A DNA stretch of 64,000 nt from Alterisphingorhabdus sp051668705. GTDB taxonomy: Bacteria > Pseudomonadota > Alphaproteobacteria > Sphingomonadales > Sphingomonadaceae. Shown here piece after piece: positions 34,019-42,923 of the stretch. The notes beneath the pieces were generated by a model. That model made no database searches. It had not been told where the DNA came from and worked only from the letters and a program-made list of their open reading frames with translations. Made by a program: the position numbers and the translations under genes. The stretch's first letter is position 1; each line of letters opens with the position of its first letter. The stretch covers positions 186,001 to 250,000 of the forward strand of contig NZ_CP196351.1 in assembly GCF_051668705.1 (NCBI RefSeq), given 5' to 3'.

Positions 34019-35347
34019 TTATTCAGAGCGTTGGAAACTGGCGACAAAAAAGCCGTCAAGTCCGCCTTGATCTTCCATCATGCCGGGCAGGATTCGCAGA
34101 CAGCCATTATCATCAGCCGCTATGCCTTGGGGCAGCGCATTAGCGGGCAGCTCCTTAAGTGTAAAATTGCTGTGTTTCTCAAGGAAATATTGCACCTGCT
34201 CCTCGCCTTCTTCTGGCTCCAGAGAACACACGGCGTAAACCAGCTGTCCGCCCGGCTTGACCCATTTGGCAGCGCGGTCCAGCAATGTGCGCTGTAAGCT
34301 GGTCAGTTTTTGGATCTCATTCTCGCCAATACGGTAGAGCACATCCGGGTTGCGCCTATATGTGCCGGTGGCCGTGCAAGGGGCGTCCAGCAAGATGGCA
34401 TCGCTGGCTGTAGGAGCCTCCCAAACGCGCAAATCTGTGGTCACAATATCGGCTTTAAGGCCGGTGCGATCAAGGTTTTCCTGCAATCGCTTCAGCCGTT
34501 TTTTGGAGGAATCCAAAGCGGTTACGTTCCAGTCTTGTGCAGCCAGTTGCATGGTTTTACCGCCCGGTGCTGCACATAAATCCAGCACGGTTCGGCCTTC
34601 ACCCTCTCCCAATAGGCGGGCGGGCAGGCTGGCGGCAAGATTTTGCACCCAATAATCGCCAGCATTAAAGTCCGGATCATCGCTCAGCCTTACGCCCTCA
34701 GCGAGCCGCAAATGCCTTGCAGCCATGCTAATAGCACCCAGTTTTTCCGCTAACATATCTGTCTTATCTGCATCGCGCACAGTCAGGTCGATGGGCGGTG
34801 CTTTGGCAAAGCCTTTGCGTGCTTTGACTGTCATGTCATCGCCCCATGCTTGTTGCCAGCGTTCTTGCACCTCGGGCGGCAGCCATGGCGGATCAGGCAA
34901 TAGGCTTTCATTTTCTAAGGCTGTGCGTTGTTTGTCTATTGCGGAGAAAACACCATGCGCCAATCGGCGTGGGCCACCCGCTAATAAGGGCAGGCCAGTG
35001 GCGATAACGGCATGGGCTGGTGTGCCGAGTATAAGTGATTGCGCCAACATGAGCCGCAGCACAAAGCGCGGCCGTGCATGATCGGCCAACGGTTTTTTCA
35101 TCGCTCCGTCGAGCAGTTCGTCCAATCCGCCCAAATTGCGCAAAGTTTCTGCAACTATGGCGAGCGCGAAAGCCGCATCGTCACTGCGCGTCAATTTTTT
35201 GCAGGCGGTATTTTGCGCCACATCAAGCGTGTCGCCGCGTCTCAGAACAGATTCCAGCATGGCCAAGGCAGCGCGGCGGGTTTCAACACCGCTGCTTTCG
35301 TCTTTGGGGTTACGTTCTGGTTTTGCTGAACTGTCCGGCCTAGTCAT
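34019..35347 (-). CDS. rsmB: RsmB-type rRNA/RNA (cytosine-C5)-methyltransferase
   Basis: A 442-residue enzyme predicted to methylate 16S rRNA C967. The N-terminal NusB-like helical domain (about 20-150) is followed by the SAM-dependent core: motif I LDLCAAPGGKTMQLAA, motif IV LDAPCTATGT with one catalytic-site Cys, and motif VI AVCSLEPEEGE with the second Cys. The NusB-like domain marks it as RsmB rather than RsmF. It sits 59 bp after htpX and 125 bp before rpe on the same strand; that gap shows nothing else. Confidence 0.92.
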   Translation of the reverse strand: MTRPDSSAKPERNPKDESSGVETRRAALAMLESVLRRGDTLDVAQNTACKKLTRSDDAAFALAIVAETLRNLGGLDELLDGAMKKPLADHARPRFVLRLMLAQSLILGTPAHAVIATGLPLLAGGPRRLAHGVFSAIDKQRTALENESLLPDPPWLPPEVQERWQQAWGDDMTVKARKGFAKAPPIDLTVRDADKTDMLAEKLGAISMAARHLRLAEGVRLSDDPDFNAGDYWVQNLAASLPARLLGEGEGRTVLDLCAAPGGKTMQLAAQDWNVTALDSSKKRLKRLQENLDRTGLKADIVTTDLRVWEAPTASDAILLDAPCTATGTYRRNPDVLYRIGENEIQKLTSLQRTLLDRAAKWVKPGGQLVYAVCSLEPEEGEEQVQYFLEKHSNFTLKELPANALPQGIAADDNGCLRILPGMMEDQGGLDGFFVASFQRSE

Positions 35348-35406
35348 CTTCGCGGCCTAGGAGGGTTTTGCGATTATGGAAACCGATAACCGCAAAATAT
35401 GCCATA

Positions 35407-36396
35407 TTAGTTGCGGCGCAGCGGGTCCAGCGCGCTGGAAGGCCGTGCTTTCTTGCGATTATTTGCCACAGATTTTGGAACGGAAACCCCATGGCCTTTG
35501 CTGCCTTTGTGGCGATGTACTTGCGCAGTTGCCCAATCATCATGGGCCATATCATAGGTTTGCGACATGACCGATGATTGCCCCATATGTTGGGCAATAT
35601 CTTGCAGCGCGGCAATGCGATCACCTGTATCGGGATGGGTGGAGAACATGCTGCGTAGGCCAGCAGGTACAATATAGAGCTGCGCTGCAGCGGGTACGCG
35701 CTCGCTGACCGGGTTGGGGATGCGCTGTGCTTCCCCCGAAATTTTCGCCAGCGCTGATGCCAGTGCCAATGGCTTGCCGCTTATTTCAGCGCCGCCTGCA
35801 TCTGCGCCAAATTCGCGCGTACGGCTGATAGCCATTTGTACGATCATGGCAGCCATAGGCGCAACAAATACGGCCAGCAGACCAGCAATGCCTGCGCCGC
35901 GGTCACGGAAGAACAGGCCGAAATTAGCGATCATCGATATCGCGCCGGCGATAGTTGCCACCATGGTCATAATCAGCGTGTCGCGATTTTTCACATGCGC
36001 CAGTTCATGCGCCATAACACCTTCAATTTCGTCTTGGTTCAGCATGCTGAGCAAGCCTGTTGTCGCAGCAACGGCAGCATTGTCAGGGTTGCGCCCTGTT
36101 GCAAAAGCATTGGGGTGTTGACTGTCGATAATATAGACTTTGGGCATAGGCAGGCCGCCATTTTGCGACAGATTTCGCACCATATTATAAAATTCAGGAT
36201 TGGAAGCCGGCGTCACTTCGCGCGCATTGTGCATACGCAGGACAATTTTGTCTGCGTTCCAAAGGCTGAACAGGTTCATCCCCGCTGCAACAAGCAGGGC
36301 CATGAAGGCACCACCGGGGCCACCTAATGTGTAGCCCAATGCCATGAAGATAGCTGTAATCGCCGCCAGCAACATTACCGTCTTCACCTGATTCAT
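35407..36396 (-). CDS. htpX: Membrane zinc metalloprotease HtpX
   Basis: A 329-residue inner-membrane protease of the M48B family involved in membrane protein quality control. Two hydrophobic helices near the N-terminus (about 5-45) are followed by the zinc motif HELAH in VMAHELAHVKNRDTL, two further hydrophobic segments, and the downstream Glu in REFGADAGGAE; STHPDTGDRIAAL is the late signature. The C-terminus has a basic tail about 40 residues longer than E. coli HtpX (HRHKGSKGHG to LDPLRRN). Divergent from the SDHAF4 gene, with repeated dyads between. Confidence 0.95.
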   Translation of the reverse strand: MNQVKTVMLLAAITAIFMALGYTLGGPGGAFMALLVAAGMNLFSLWNADKIVLRMHNAREVTPASNPEFYNMVRNLSQNGGLPMPKVYIIDSQHPNAFATGRNPDNAAVAATTGLLSMLNQDEIEGVMAHELAHVKNRDTLIMTMVATIAGAISMIANFGLFFRDRGAGIAGLLAVFVAPMAAMIVQMAISRTREFGADAGGAEISGKPLALASALAKISGEAQRIPNPVSERVPAAAQLYIVPAGLRSMFSTHPDTGDRIAALQDIAQHMGQSSVMSQTYDMAHDDWATAQVHRHKGSKGHGVSVPKSVANNRKKARPSSALDPLRRN

Positions 36397-36440
36397 CGCG
36401 TTATTTCATCCTTATGCAAGACATATGAAAGGGTATAGGC

Positions 36441-36507
36441 ATATGGTGGTTTTGCAATCACCATTTCGCTGCCTATATATCCTAATATGGTGGTTTTCTG
36501 CCATATT
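36441..36507. promoter_or_regulatory. Two repeated operator-like dyads between htpX and the SDHAF4 gene
   Basis: The 13-mer ATATGGTGGTTTT occurs twice in the same direction (36441-36453 and 36485-36497), 44 bp apart. Each copy forms an inverted repeat with a 10-bp spacer: ATGGTG-N10-CACCAT (36443-36464) and AATATGG-N10-CCATATT (36484-36507). Such phased dyads in a divergent promoter region suggest binding sites of one regulator controlling htpX, the other gene, or both. Confidence 0.45.
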
Positions 36508-36608
36508 ACAATCATGGTGCATTCGCGGTGAGCACGGTTTTTTAGCCACATGCTGCGACTAACATGATTGCGCAACAGACAAAGAGACGTAGCAAAAGGG
36601 CGAGATAT

Positions 36609-36809
36609 ATGGCGAAAGAGCAATCGAAACTGCCAAAAGACATAGAGCGTATGACCAAGCGTCCGGCACATATTGCTGCGCCTGCCCATTGGTCTGATGA
36701 CCCTGTACCCGATGTTAAACCGGGTGGTTCATCCTCATCAGAACAAGCCGAAAAAAGCCCGACCCGCTATGGTGATTGGGTTTATAAAGGCATTGCCATC
36801 GACTTTTAG
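36609..36809 (+). CDS. Succinate dehydrogenase assembly factor 4 homologue (DUF1674)
   Basis: A 66-residue protein ending in PTRYGDWVYKGIAIDF, the hallmark of the DUF1674/SDHAF4 family, whose mitochondrial member (Sdh8) binds FAD-loaded SdhA and aids its assembly into complex II. The rest is polar and probably unstructured. The frame is open from 36564, but the ATG at 36609 has AGGGCGAG just upstream and gives a natural N-terminus. sdh genes are not in the window; in other alphaproteobacteria the gene also lies beside rsmB or htpX. It converges on rpoN with 20 bp between stops. Confidence 0.88.
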   Translation: MAKEQSKLPKDIERMTKRPAHIAAPAHWSDDPVPDVKPGGSSSSEQAEKSPTRYGDWVYKGIAIDF

Positions 36810-36829
36810 CTGGCTATTTGATTGATCTG

Positions 36830-38365
36830 TTAGACGCGACCTGATTTCAACCGGCGGCGCTGAACGGATGACCCCAAGTTCATGGCTTCGCGATATTTAG
36901 CCACGGTCCGCCGAGCGAGATCATAGCCTTGTTCGCCTAACATTTTAACCAGCTTGTCATCTGAGAGGATTTTCTTCGGATCTTCATTATCTATCAAGGT
37001 CTTCAGAGCATTTTTGACAGCTTCGGACGATACCGCATCACCGCCATCTGATGATGAAATGCCCGAAGAGAAAAAATATTTCAGCTCAAAAACACCGCGA
37101 TCACAGGTCAGATATTTATTGCTGGTGACGCGCGATATTGTTGATTCGTGCATCTCCACTTTCTCGGCAATTTCACGCAGCGTCAGCGGTTTCAAATGCG
37201 CCACCCCATGTTTGAAAAAGTCTTCTTGCCGCCGGACCAATTCGGTCGCCACTTTGGTGATTGTACGCTGCCTCTGATCCAATGTACGCACCAGCCATTG
37301 TGCATCGGCCAAGCACTCATTCAGCCATGTTTGCGAATTCTTGTCCTGCACACCATCGATCAGCTCGCTATGATAGCTGCGGTTTATGAGGATACGCGGT
37401 AGGTTTGCAGGGTTAAGTTGAACCTTCCAGCCATTATGCGTTTCACTGATGATAACATCAGGAACAACTGGCGCTGCCATATCATTGGCAAATATACTGC
37501 CCGGCCGCGGTTGATAGGCGCGCAGCTCATTGATCATATCGATAATATCATCTTCATCGAGGCGGCAAATACGCTTGAGCCGGGGAATATCTCGCCGCGC
37601 CACAAGATCGAGATTTTTCAGCATGCGTTCCATGGCCGGGTCATAACGATTGGCCTCTTTCGCCTGTATCGTCAGACATTCGGCAAGGTCGCGTGCGCCC
37701 ACTCCGCTAGGGTCCATCGTATGTATGACGCCAAGCACTGCCTCCACATTGGACACACCTATGCCCAATTGGTCGGCAATATCGTGCAAACTGCTCTGCA
37801 AATAACCATTTTCATCAATATTGCTGATCAACATTTCCGCAATAAACATATCAGCATCGGCCAGCATTGCGCCAGCCTGTTGCCGCAAATGGTCAGCCAA
37901 TGATGGTGTTTCGGCATGGCGCGCTTCAATGTCAGGTAAAGATCCATCACCAGCAGCGGAGCCTGTCGCTGGTCCGCCAATCTCTCCAATCGCTTCGAAA
38001 ACACTGTCATTGACGCAATCATGATGAAAGACATCTTCTGCGCTGCTGTCGAGTGGCTGATCGCTTTGCCCTGCGCCTTGCGCGATGAGCATATCTGCCG
38101 TGGCTATATTGTCATCGCCAAAGTCACTACCACCATCCAGCGCATCACCATCTGGCGTTTCAACAGGCGTTATGGCATCGGTTTCAGTGCTGGCTGATGC
38201 CGCCTCGCTCTCTTGCTCCAACAAAGGGTTTTTCTCAATCTCTTCGCGCAGATATTCCTGCATTTCAAGATTGGATAAGGTCAGCAGCTTCACCGCCTGC
38301 TGCATTTGCGGCGTCATTACTAGTGATTGTTTTTGCCTCAGGTCGAGGCGAGGTGCGAGCGCCAT
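36830..38365 (-). CDS. rpoN: RNA polymerase sigma-54 factor
   Basis: A 511-residue sigma-54. Region I is the Gln/Leu-rich start with LRQKQSLVMTPQMQQAVKLLTLSNLEMQEYLREEIEKNPLLE; region II is acidic; region III has the core-binding part, the HTH-like EIAEKVEMHESTISRVTSNKY and the RpoN box ARRTVAKYREAM near the C-terminus, followed by the basic RRRLKSGRV. It is the last gene after lptC-lptA-lptB, the order seen in many proteobacteria, with 83 bp to lptB. With glnK-amtB in the window it could serve nitrogen control, though I see no good sigma-54 promoter here. Confidence 0.96.
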   Translation of the reverse strand: MALAPRLDLRQKQSLVMTPQMQQAVKLLTLSNLEMQEYLREEIEKNPLLEQESEAASASTETDAITPVETPDGDALDGGSDFGDDNIATADMLIAQGAGQSDQPLDSSAEDVFHHDCVNDSVFEAIGEIGGPATGSAAGDGSLPDIEARHAETPSLADHLRQQAGAMLADADMFIAEMLISNIDENGYLQSSLHDIADQLGIGVSNVEAVLGVIHTMDPSGVGARDLAECLTIQAKEANRYDPAMERMLKNLDLVARRDIPRLKRICRLDEDDIIDMINELRAYQPRPGSIFANDMAAPVVPDVIISETHNGWKVQLNPANLPRILINRSYHSELIDGVQDKNSQTWLNECLADAQWLVRTLDQRQRTITKVATELVRRQEDFFKHGVAHLKPLTLREIAEKVEMHESTISRVTSNKYLTCDRGVFELKYFFSSGISSSDGGDAVSSEAVKNALKTLIDNEDPKKILSDDKLVKMLGEQGYDLARRTVAKYREAMNLGSSVQRRRLKSGRV

Positions 38366-38448
38366 AGCAGCAGCTACCAGCCTTTACTGAAAGCGCGGCT
38401 TTCAGTGACGGGCAGGCAGAAATGATACTGGTCGGTCATATACCCTAT

Positions 38449-39252
38449 TTATAGGGCAAACCCTTCACCTAGGTAAAGGCGTCTAACATTCTCATCTGCA
38501 ACTAGTGCTTCAGGAGTGCCAGAAAACAACACCTGACCATCATATATGATGCAGGCGCGATCAACGATATCCAGTGTTTCACGCACATTATGGTCTGTGA
38601 TCAACACGCCAATAGAACGCGATTTCAATTGAATCACCAGATCGCGAATATCGGAAATAGAGATCGGATCAATGCCTGCAAATGGCTCGTCGAGCAGCAT
38701 GATGGAGGGGTTGGCCGCTAATGCACGTGCAATTTCACAGCGCCGCCTTTCGCCGCCAGAAAGGGCCATCGCGGCCGCATCACGCAATTTGGTCAAACCA
38801 AATTCATCCAGCAGTCTTTCTAGCATATTTTGACGCTCCTGCGCCACTGGTTCCGCCATTTCCAGCACGGCCATGATGTTTTGCTCTACCGTCATGCCGC
38901 GAAAGATAGAGGTTTCCTGCGGCAAATAGCCCAAACCCAATATTGCGCGGCGATACATTGGCAACGCAGTAATATTTTCGCCATCGAGCATGATGCGGCC
39001 AGCGTCGGGCTTGACCAGACCCATAATCGAATAAAAGCAGGTCGTCTTGCCGGCGCCATTAGGGCCGAGCAATCCAACAACTTCCCCTTTTGCGACCGAG
39101 AGGGAAATATCAGTCAGGATGGCGCGGCGGTCATAGCTTTTGGCAATCGATACCACGGCCAAACCATCTTCCAGCGCTTCCGGGCGCAAAGCAGGCTCAT
39201 GCAGGTGATTTGCAGAGATGCCAGCGGCAGCAAGGTTTACAGAATCATCCAT
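38449..39252 (-). CDS. lptB: LPS export ABC transporter ATP-binding protein LptB
   Basis: A 267-residue ATPase that powers LPS extraction with LptFG. Walker A is LLGPNGAGKTT, the Q-loop is YLPQETSIF, the signature is LSGGERRRCEIARAL, Walker B is IMLLDEPFAGIDP and the H-loop is ITDHNVRETL. About 30 extra residues precede the ABC domain compared with E. coli LptB; an internal start is possible. The gene follows lptA by 21 bp. Confidence 0.95.
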   Translation of the reverse strand: MDDSVNLAAAGISANHLHEPALRPEALEDGLAVVSIAKSYDRRAILTDISLSVAKGEVVGLLGPNGAGKTTCFYSIMGLVKPDAGRIMLDGENITALPMYRRAILGLGYLPQETSIFRGMTVEQNIMAVLEMAEPVAQERQNMLERLLDEFGLTKLRDAAAMALSGGERRRCEIARALAANPSIMLLDEPFAGIDPISISDIRDLVIQLKSRSIGVLITDHNVRETLDIVDRACIIYDGQVLFSGTPEALVADENVRRLYLGEGFAL

Positions 39253-39273
39253 TATAAAATTGTCATTCTCGGC

Positions 39274-39864
39274 TTATTGCGGTGCATCTTGTGCATCGCC
39301 GCGTTGTGGCACGGCAAAGCTGCCACTGACGCGGCCCTGATTGGAGGCACCTGCACCGGAGCCTGACCGTCCGACTCTGCCATCGACGCTGGAAACACCT
39401 GTTGTCAGATCGATGGTCAGTCGTTCGCCGGTTAATGTGTCACCGCCGCGATTGAGGCGGACATTACCAATCATGGTGATAATGCGCCGGTTAAGATCAT
39501 AAATGGCATTTTCGCCCTGTGCGCGGGTATCGCCTTTGCTGATATCCACGCCGCCAACGGCATCAATGCGGCTAATATCCGTCGACCCAACATCGCTAAA
39601 CGCCACTGTAACGCGGGCTGCACGTAACCGCAGACCGGCTTGCTGAAGATCAGCGCCGCCTGACAGAACAACCCGATCCTGCCTTTGTTGCAGCTCAATA
39701 CGGCCGGCATCAAAAGACACTGGCGCATTGCTGTTGTGCGTAAACAATGCCTGCGCGCGGATGGTGCTTGGCGTGATGACCAGCATCAGCGCGGCAATCG
39801 GCAGTATCGCACCCATGACGAACAATATCGATCGAAACAGTGGTTGGCGGATGTGATGGGTCAT
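39274..39864 (-). CDS. lptA: LPS transport periplasmic protein LptA
   Basis: A 196-residue OstA/LptA-fold protein that forms the periplasmic bridge for LPS. A signal peptide (hydrophobic core about 12-32, cleavage after IRAQA) is followed by beta-jellyroll repeats: VSFDAGRIELQQRQDRVVLSGG, GLRLRAARVTVAF, AQGENAIYDLNRRIITMIGNVRL and LTGERLTIDLTTG. The C-terminus is a Gly/Ser/Ala-rich tail. It is encoded between lptC and lptB. Confidence 0.92.
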   Translation of the reverse strand: MTHHIRQPLFRSILFVMGAILPIAALMLVITPSTIRAQALFTHNSNAPVSFDAGRIELQQRQDRVVLSGGADLQQAGLRLRAARVTVAFSDVGSTDISRIDAVGGVDISKGDTRAQGENAIYDLNRRIITMIGNVRLNRGGDTLTGERLTIDLTTGVSSVDGRVGRSGSGAGASNQGRVSGSFAVPQRGDAQDAPQ

Positions 39865-39915
39865 AATGTGAAGCCTAAAAGCGTTAGGGAATAGGGGGGT
39901 ATTGCACTTGGCGCA

Positions 39916-40554
39916 TTATCGCAAGCGTCCTTGCTCTATCCTGAGTTTTGCATTGCCTTCCAGAGTAACTGTGCGGGCTTCCAGATCAGAGCGCAAACTG
40001 TCAGCCTCAAATGTACCCATTGGCGTGCGACCATTGACGCGGCCGCGGCTTTTCAATGACCGTTCGCGCAGATCAAGATCGACATCGCGAGTGACAAGAC
40101 GATATCCATTTTCGCTCTCGAAAAGTACCGGACCGATAATCTCGACCTGCTCACCCTCAATATCATATTCGCCCTGATCGGCCCTTAACTCACCCGGGCC
40201 AGATTCAAATAATAGGCGGGCGGTAAGCTCTGACAGTTCGACAATGGGAATGTCAGAGCTGCGCTGAATGGCTTCACCGGCTTGTAGTGTAAAGGGCCTT
40301 TCACGGCTATCTTTACCACGATAAATTGCATCAGCTACGCGCATAGCTTCGGGGGCAATTTCCACCGTGTCTTTGTCTAACAGGAAACTTAGTTCTGAAC
40401 GTTGCAGCAGCGGAGCCAGCACCAGAAAGGCGAATAAACTACCAATCGCTGCTGGTAAAGCACCGCGTAAAAAGCGTATCATTCTGTCATGGTTTCCGTC
40501 AGGCGCAGCAAAATCCTGTCGCTGCGTTCGCCTTTGTTGCGCGATTTCGGTCAT
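39916..40554 (-). CDS. lptC: LPS export protein LptC
   Basis: A 212-residue inner-membrane protein: a cytoplasmic polar N-terminus, one transmembrane helix at about 30-48 (LPAAIGSLFAFLVLAPLL), and a periplasmic beta-jellyroll domain (DKDTVEIAPEAMRVADAIY, GEYDIEGEQVEIIGPVLFES, GRVNGRTPMGTFEADSLRSD) that passes LPS from LptBFG to LptA. First gene of lptC-lptA-lptB-rpoN. The gap of 51 bp to lptA holds nothing else I can see. Confidence 0.9.
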   Translation of the reverse strand: MTEIAQQRRTQRQDFAAPDGNHDRMIRFLRGALPAAIGSLFAFLVLAPLLQRSELSFLLDKDTVEIAPEAMRVADAIYRGKDSRERPFTLQAGEAIQRSSDIPIVELSELTARLLFESGPGELRADQGEYDIEGEQVEIIGPVLFESENGYRLVTRDVDLDLRERSLKSRGRVNGRTPMGTFEADSLRSDLEARTVTLEGNAKLRIEQGRLR

Positions 40555-40646
40555 GCTGTGTACCTGTTATCCGGTATTCTGGCTAACGATGCGCGGCATT
40601 GCGTATCGATATAGGCCATCATCCCATAGTGATTGAGCGTGATATA

Positions 40647-41264
40647 TTAGCTATGTGCAAAAATATCAATCTCTGGCCAGCCAATAAGATCCAGTTTTGC
40701 GCGGTGCGGTAGAAAGTCGAAACAGGCCTGCGCTATTTCCATGCGCCCTTCACGTTCTAGGCGAACGATAAGCTGTTCGCGCAGAGCATGCAGATACCGC
40801 ACATCACTGGCGGCATATTCGCGCTGAGCATCGGACAGTTCGGGCGCACCCCAATCGCTGGATTGTTGCTGCTTGGAAATATCTTTACCCAGCAATTCGC
40901 GCACCAGTTCCTTTAAGCCATGCCGGTCCGTATAGGTACGGATAAGCCGCGATGCGATCTTGCTGCAAAACACAGGTGCAGCGACAACTTCCAGATAATG
41001 GTAGATAGCGGCCAAATCAAAGCGGCCGAAATGATAAAGTTTCACGCGTTCCGGATCTGCCAGTATCTGACGCAAATTTGGTGCCGCATAATCGCTATTC
41101 GGTCCGAAGCGGACAAGGTGTTCATCACCGCCACCATCAGAAATCTGGACAACACATAAACGGTCACGATGCGTTTGCAGTCCCATGGTTTCAGTGTCTA
41201 CTGCAACATCACCCGATGCCAAAACACCTGCTGGCAGATCTTCTTCATGAAAAAAAACGCTCAA
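40647..41264 (-). CDS. Ribonuclease D-type 3'-5' exonuclease, short form
   Basis: A 205-residue DEDDy exonuclease. The four acidic residues and Tyr are visible: Asp23 and Glu25 in VAVDTETMGL, Asp83 in YHFGRFDLAA, and Tyr150/Asp154 in YAASDVRYL. It lacks the HRDC domains of E. coli RNase D, as is common in alphaproteobacteria, and may process structured RNA 3' ends. The start is a TTG at 41264 with a strong GGAG seven bases upstream; no in-frame ATG precedes the first catalytic motif. Divergent from the cold-shock gene. Confidence 0.9.
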   Translation of the reverse strand: MSVFFHEEDLPAGVLASGDVAVDTETMGLQTHRDRLCVVQISDGGGDEHLVRFGPNSDYAAPNLRQILADPERVKLYHFGRFDLAAIYHYLEVVAAPVFCSKIASRLIRTYTDRHGLKELVRELLGKDISKQQQSSDWGAPELSDAQREYAASDVRYLHALREQLIVRLEREGRMEIAQACFDFLPHRAKLDLIGWPEIDIFAHS

Positions 41265-41819
41265 TGAATCGCTCCTGAGATTGTTGGCCTGAGTTACTGA
41301 AGCATTATGAGTAAATCATAATATCAGCCCATTATGTTATTCTGGTCTATGCACTGTATTGGCAACAGAATAAACATGATTGTCACATTTGTTACCTATT
41401 TAAAAGCGGATGTTGCCGACAATAAATATGGGCAATTCATGGTCAGATAATATCGGATTCACAATGGTTTGAAGCTGGTGATGGCTGGTTTTATCCATAT
41501 TGCTGGGCAAGTTCGGTTAGCCTCTTCATCACCAGCTTGCAAAAAAGCAACTATGCCATGCTAAAACATTCGCTAATTTGGATTTTTTGGGTTATACAGA
41601 GTCGCAATATCTTCTGGCTGAACGGCTGTTTCCTGATTAGGAAAGTTCCCAAAGGCTGGCATTGTCTCTGTTGTCAATAGTTTTGCCGCTACACCTATCC
41701 GGCATTGCATATTGACAGAGGCATGTAAAAAAGTTGGGAATGTTTTTCCACACGACAGATGTTTTGTTCGTCCGGGGGCAACTGTCGACTATAATTGGGC
41801 GTGAATGAGTAGTTATATT
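41265..41819. other. Long non-coding stretch between RNase D and the cold-shock gene
   Basis: No ORF with a credible start was seen on either strand in these 555 bp. It holds a perfect 12-bp inverted repeat (listed separately), a small hairpin TTGC-A6-GCAA (41537-41550), and a TATAAT at 41790-41795 close to the cold-shock start. It could contain a structured cold-shock leader, an unannotated small RNA, or both. Confidence 0.5.
41472..41538. repeat. Perfect 12-bp inverted repeat in the non-coding stretch
   Basis: AAGCTGGTGATG (41472-41483) and CATCACCAGCTT (41527-41538) are exact reverse complements 43 nt apart. A further GGCT/AGCC pair just inside (41483-41486, 41519-41522) could extend the fold. 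This is far longer than expected by chance and points to a conserved RNA hairpin or a paired binding site. Confidence 0.7.
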
Positions 41820-42581
41820 ATGGGTTTTGATAGAGGCCGGCGTGGCAGAGGTCGTGACAAGCGGGACGGATTTGGCGAAGATGATTTCGGTGGTTTCCCA
41901 CCCCCGGGTGACGCATTCGGCGGTGGATATAATCGCGGCAATGACAATCGTGGTAACGATAATCGTGGCGGCGGCTATAATCGCGGCGGTGGCGGCGGCG
42001 GTTATGGCCGTGACAATGCCGGCGGCGGTGGCGGATATGAGCCTCGCGGCGGTGCTGGCGGTGGCGGTGGTCGTCCAAGCGGCGGCATGCCAGCACAGGT
42101 TGTTGGTGAAGGCACCGGGACTGTAAAATTCTTTAATGGCGGCAAAGGCTTCGGCTTTATTCAGCGTGATGGCGGAGGAGACGATGTCTTTGTTCATATC
42201 AGCGCTGTTGAGCGGGCTGGATTGACAGGCCTTGCCGAAGGACAAAAGCTGGAATTCACATTGATCGACCGCGGCGGTAAAGTATCGGCCAGCGATCTGA
42301 AAATTGATGGTGAGGTCATTCCGGTAGAGGCTGCCGCGGCTCCACCAAAGCGTGAACTGACGGGTGAACGCGTCGGCGGTACAGTGAAGTTCTTTAACGC
42401 TATGAAAGGCTTTGGCTTTATTCAACGCGATGATGGCCAGCCAGATGCGTTTGTGCATATTTCTGCTGTCGAACGCTCAGGAATGTCGGGCCTTGAAGAA
42501 GGCGACCGGCTTGACTTTGATCTCGAAGTTGATCGCCGGGGCAAATATTCCGCGGTTAATCTGGCGGCTAAGCAAGACTGA
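41820..42581 (+). CDS. Twin cold-shock-domain protein with Gly/Arg/Asn-rich N-terminus
   Basis: A 253-residue RNA-binding protein with two cold-shock domains: the first at about 96-165 (GTVKFFNGGKGFGFIQRDGG, VFVHISAVERAG) and the second at about 186-250 (GTVKFFNAMKGFGFIQRDDG, AFVHISAVERSG). Both carry the RNP1-like KGFGFI and RNP2-like VFVHI/AFVHI motifs. The first 90 residues are low complexity: basic RGRRGRGRDKR, then Gly with Asn-Arg, Tyr and Asp, resembling phase-separating RNA-binding tails. An ATG at 41805 in frame would add five residues; neither start has a Shine-Dalgarno. A strong terminator follows. Likely an RNA chaperone for cold or stationary phase, by family. Confidence 0.92.
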   Translation: MGFDRGRRGRGRDKRDGFGEDDFGGFPPPGDAFGGGYNRGNDNRGNDNRGGGYNRGGGGGGYGRDNAGGGGGYEPRGGAGGGGGRPSGGMPAQVVGEGTGTVKFFNGGKGFGFIQRDGGGDDVFVHISAVERAGLTGLAEGQKLEFTLIDRGGKVSASDLKIDGEVIPVEAAAAPPKRELTGERVGGTVKFFNAMKGFGFIQRDDGQPDAFVHISAVERSGMSGLEEGDRLDFDLEVDRRGKYSAVNLAAKQD

Positions 42582-42658
42582 TTGCAACAGGCTCTGGCCT
42601 CTAAACACGGGCAGACAGAGTGTTATATGGCTAATATTATGTTGGCTACAGATATTAG

Positions 42659-42691
42659 AAAAAGGGGAGGGCGATTGCTCTCCCCTTTTTT
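42659..42691 (+). terminator. Rho-independent terminator of the cold-shock gene
   Basis: AAAAAGGGGAG (42659-42669) pairs exactly with CTCCCCTTTTT (42680-42690) and runs into TTTTTT. It lies 78 bp after the stop codon. Confidence 0.9.
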
Positions 42692-42923
42692 GTTATGATT
42701 ATATCGCGTTTATAAAGAATGCGTTTATCATCATGCTGCATGCGGAGGCGCATAGGCGCTTGTTTTATATCGGCACTAGCAGGTTCGCTCGATGTAATGC
42801 CATTCCGACTCTTCTTGCATTCTAATATTATCTGCTGTCATTGAACGAAGGTGACTTGGCTATGTGGTGCTAGGGACAATTGGGCTGTCTGGGGTTACTT
42901 CAATAATATAATATCAGGTCAAA
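42692..42923. other. Intergenic spacer, nothing recognised
   Basis: Between the terminator of the cold-shock gene and that of the autotransporter gene I see no ORF with start and ribosome binding site, no tRNA-like fold and no repeat. The two flanking terminators face each other. Confidence 0.5.

Noticed and set aside
41637..42458. 273-codon minus-strand ORF over the cold-shock gene
   Set aside because: Antisense shadow of the Gly-rich repeat region; no start signal, and the product is Ala/Thr/Ile low complexity.
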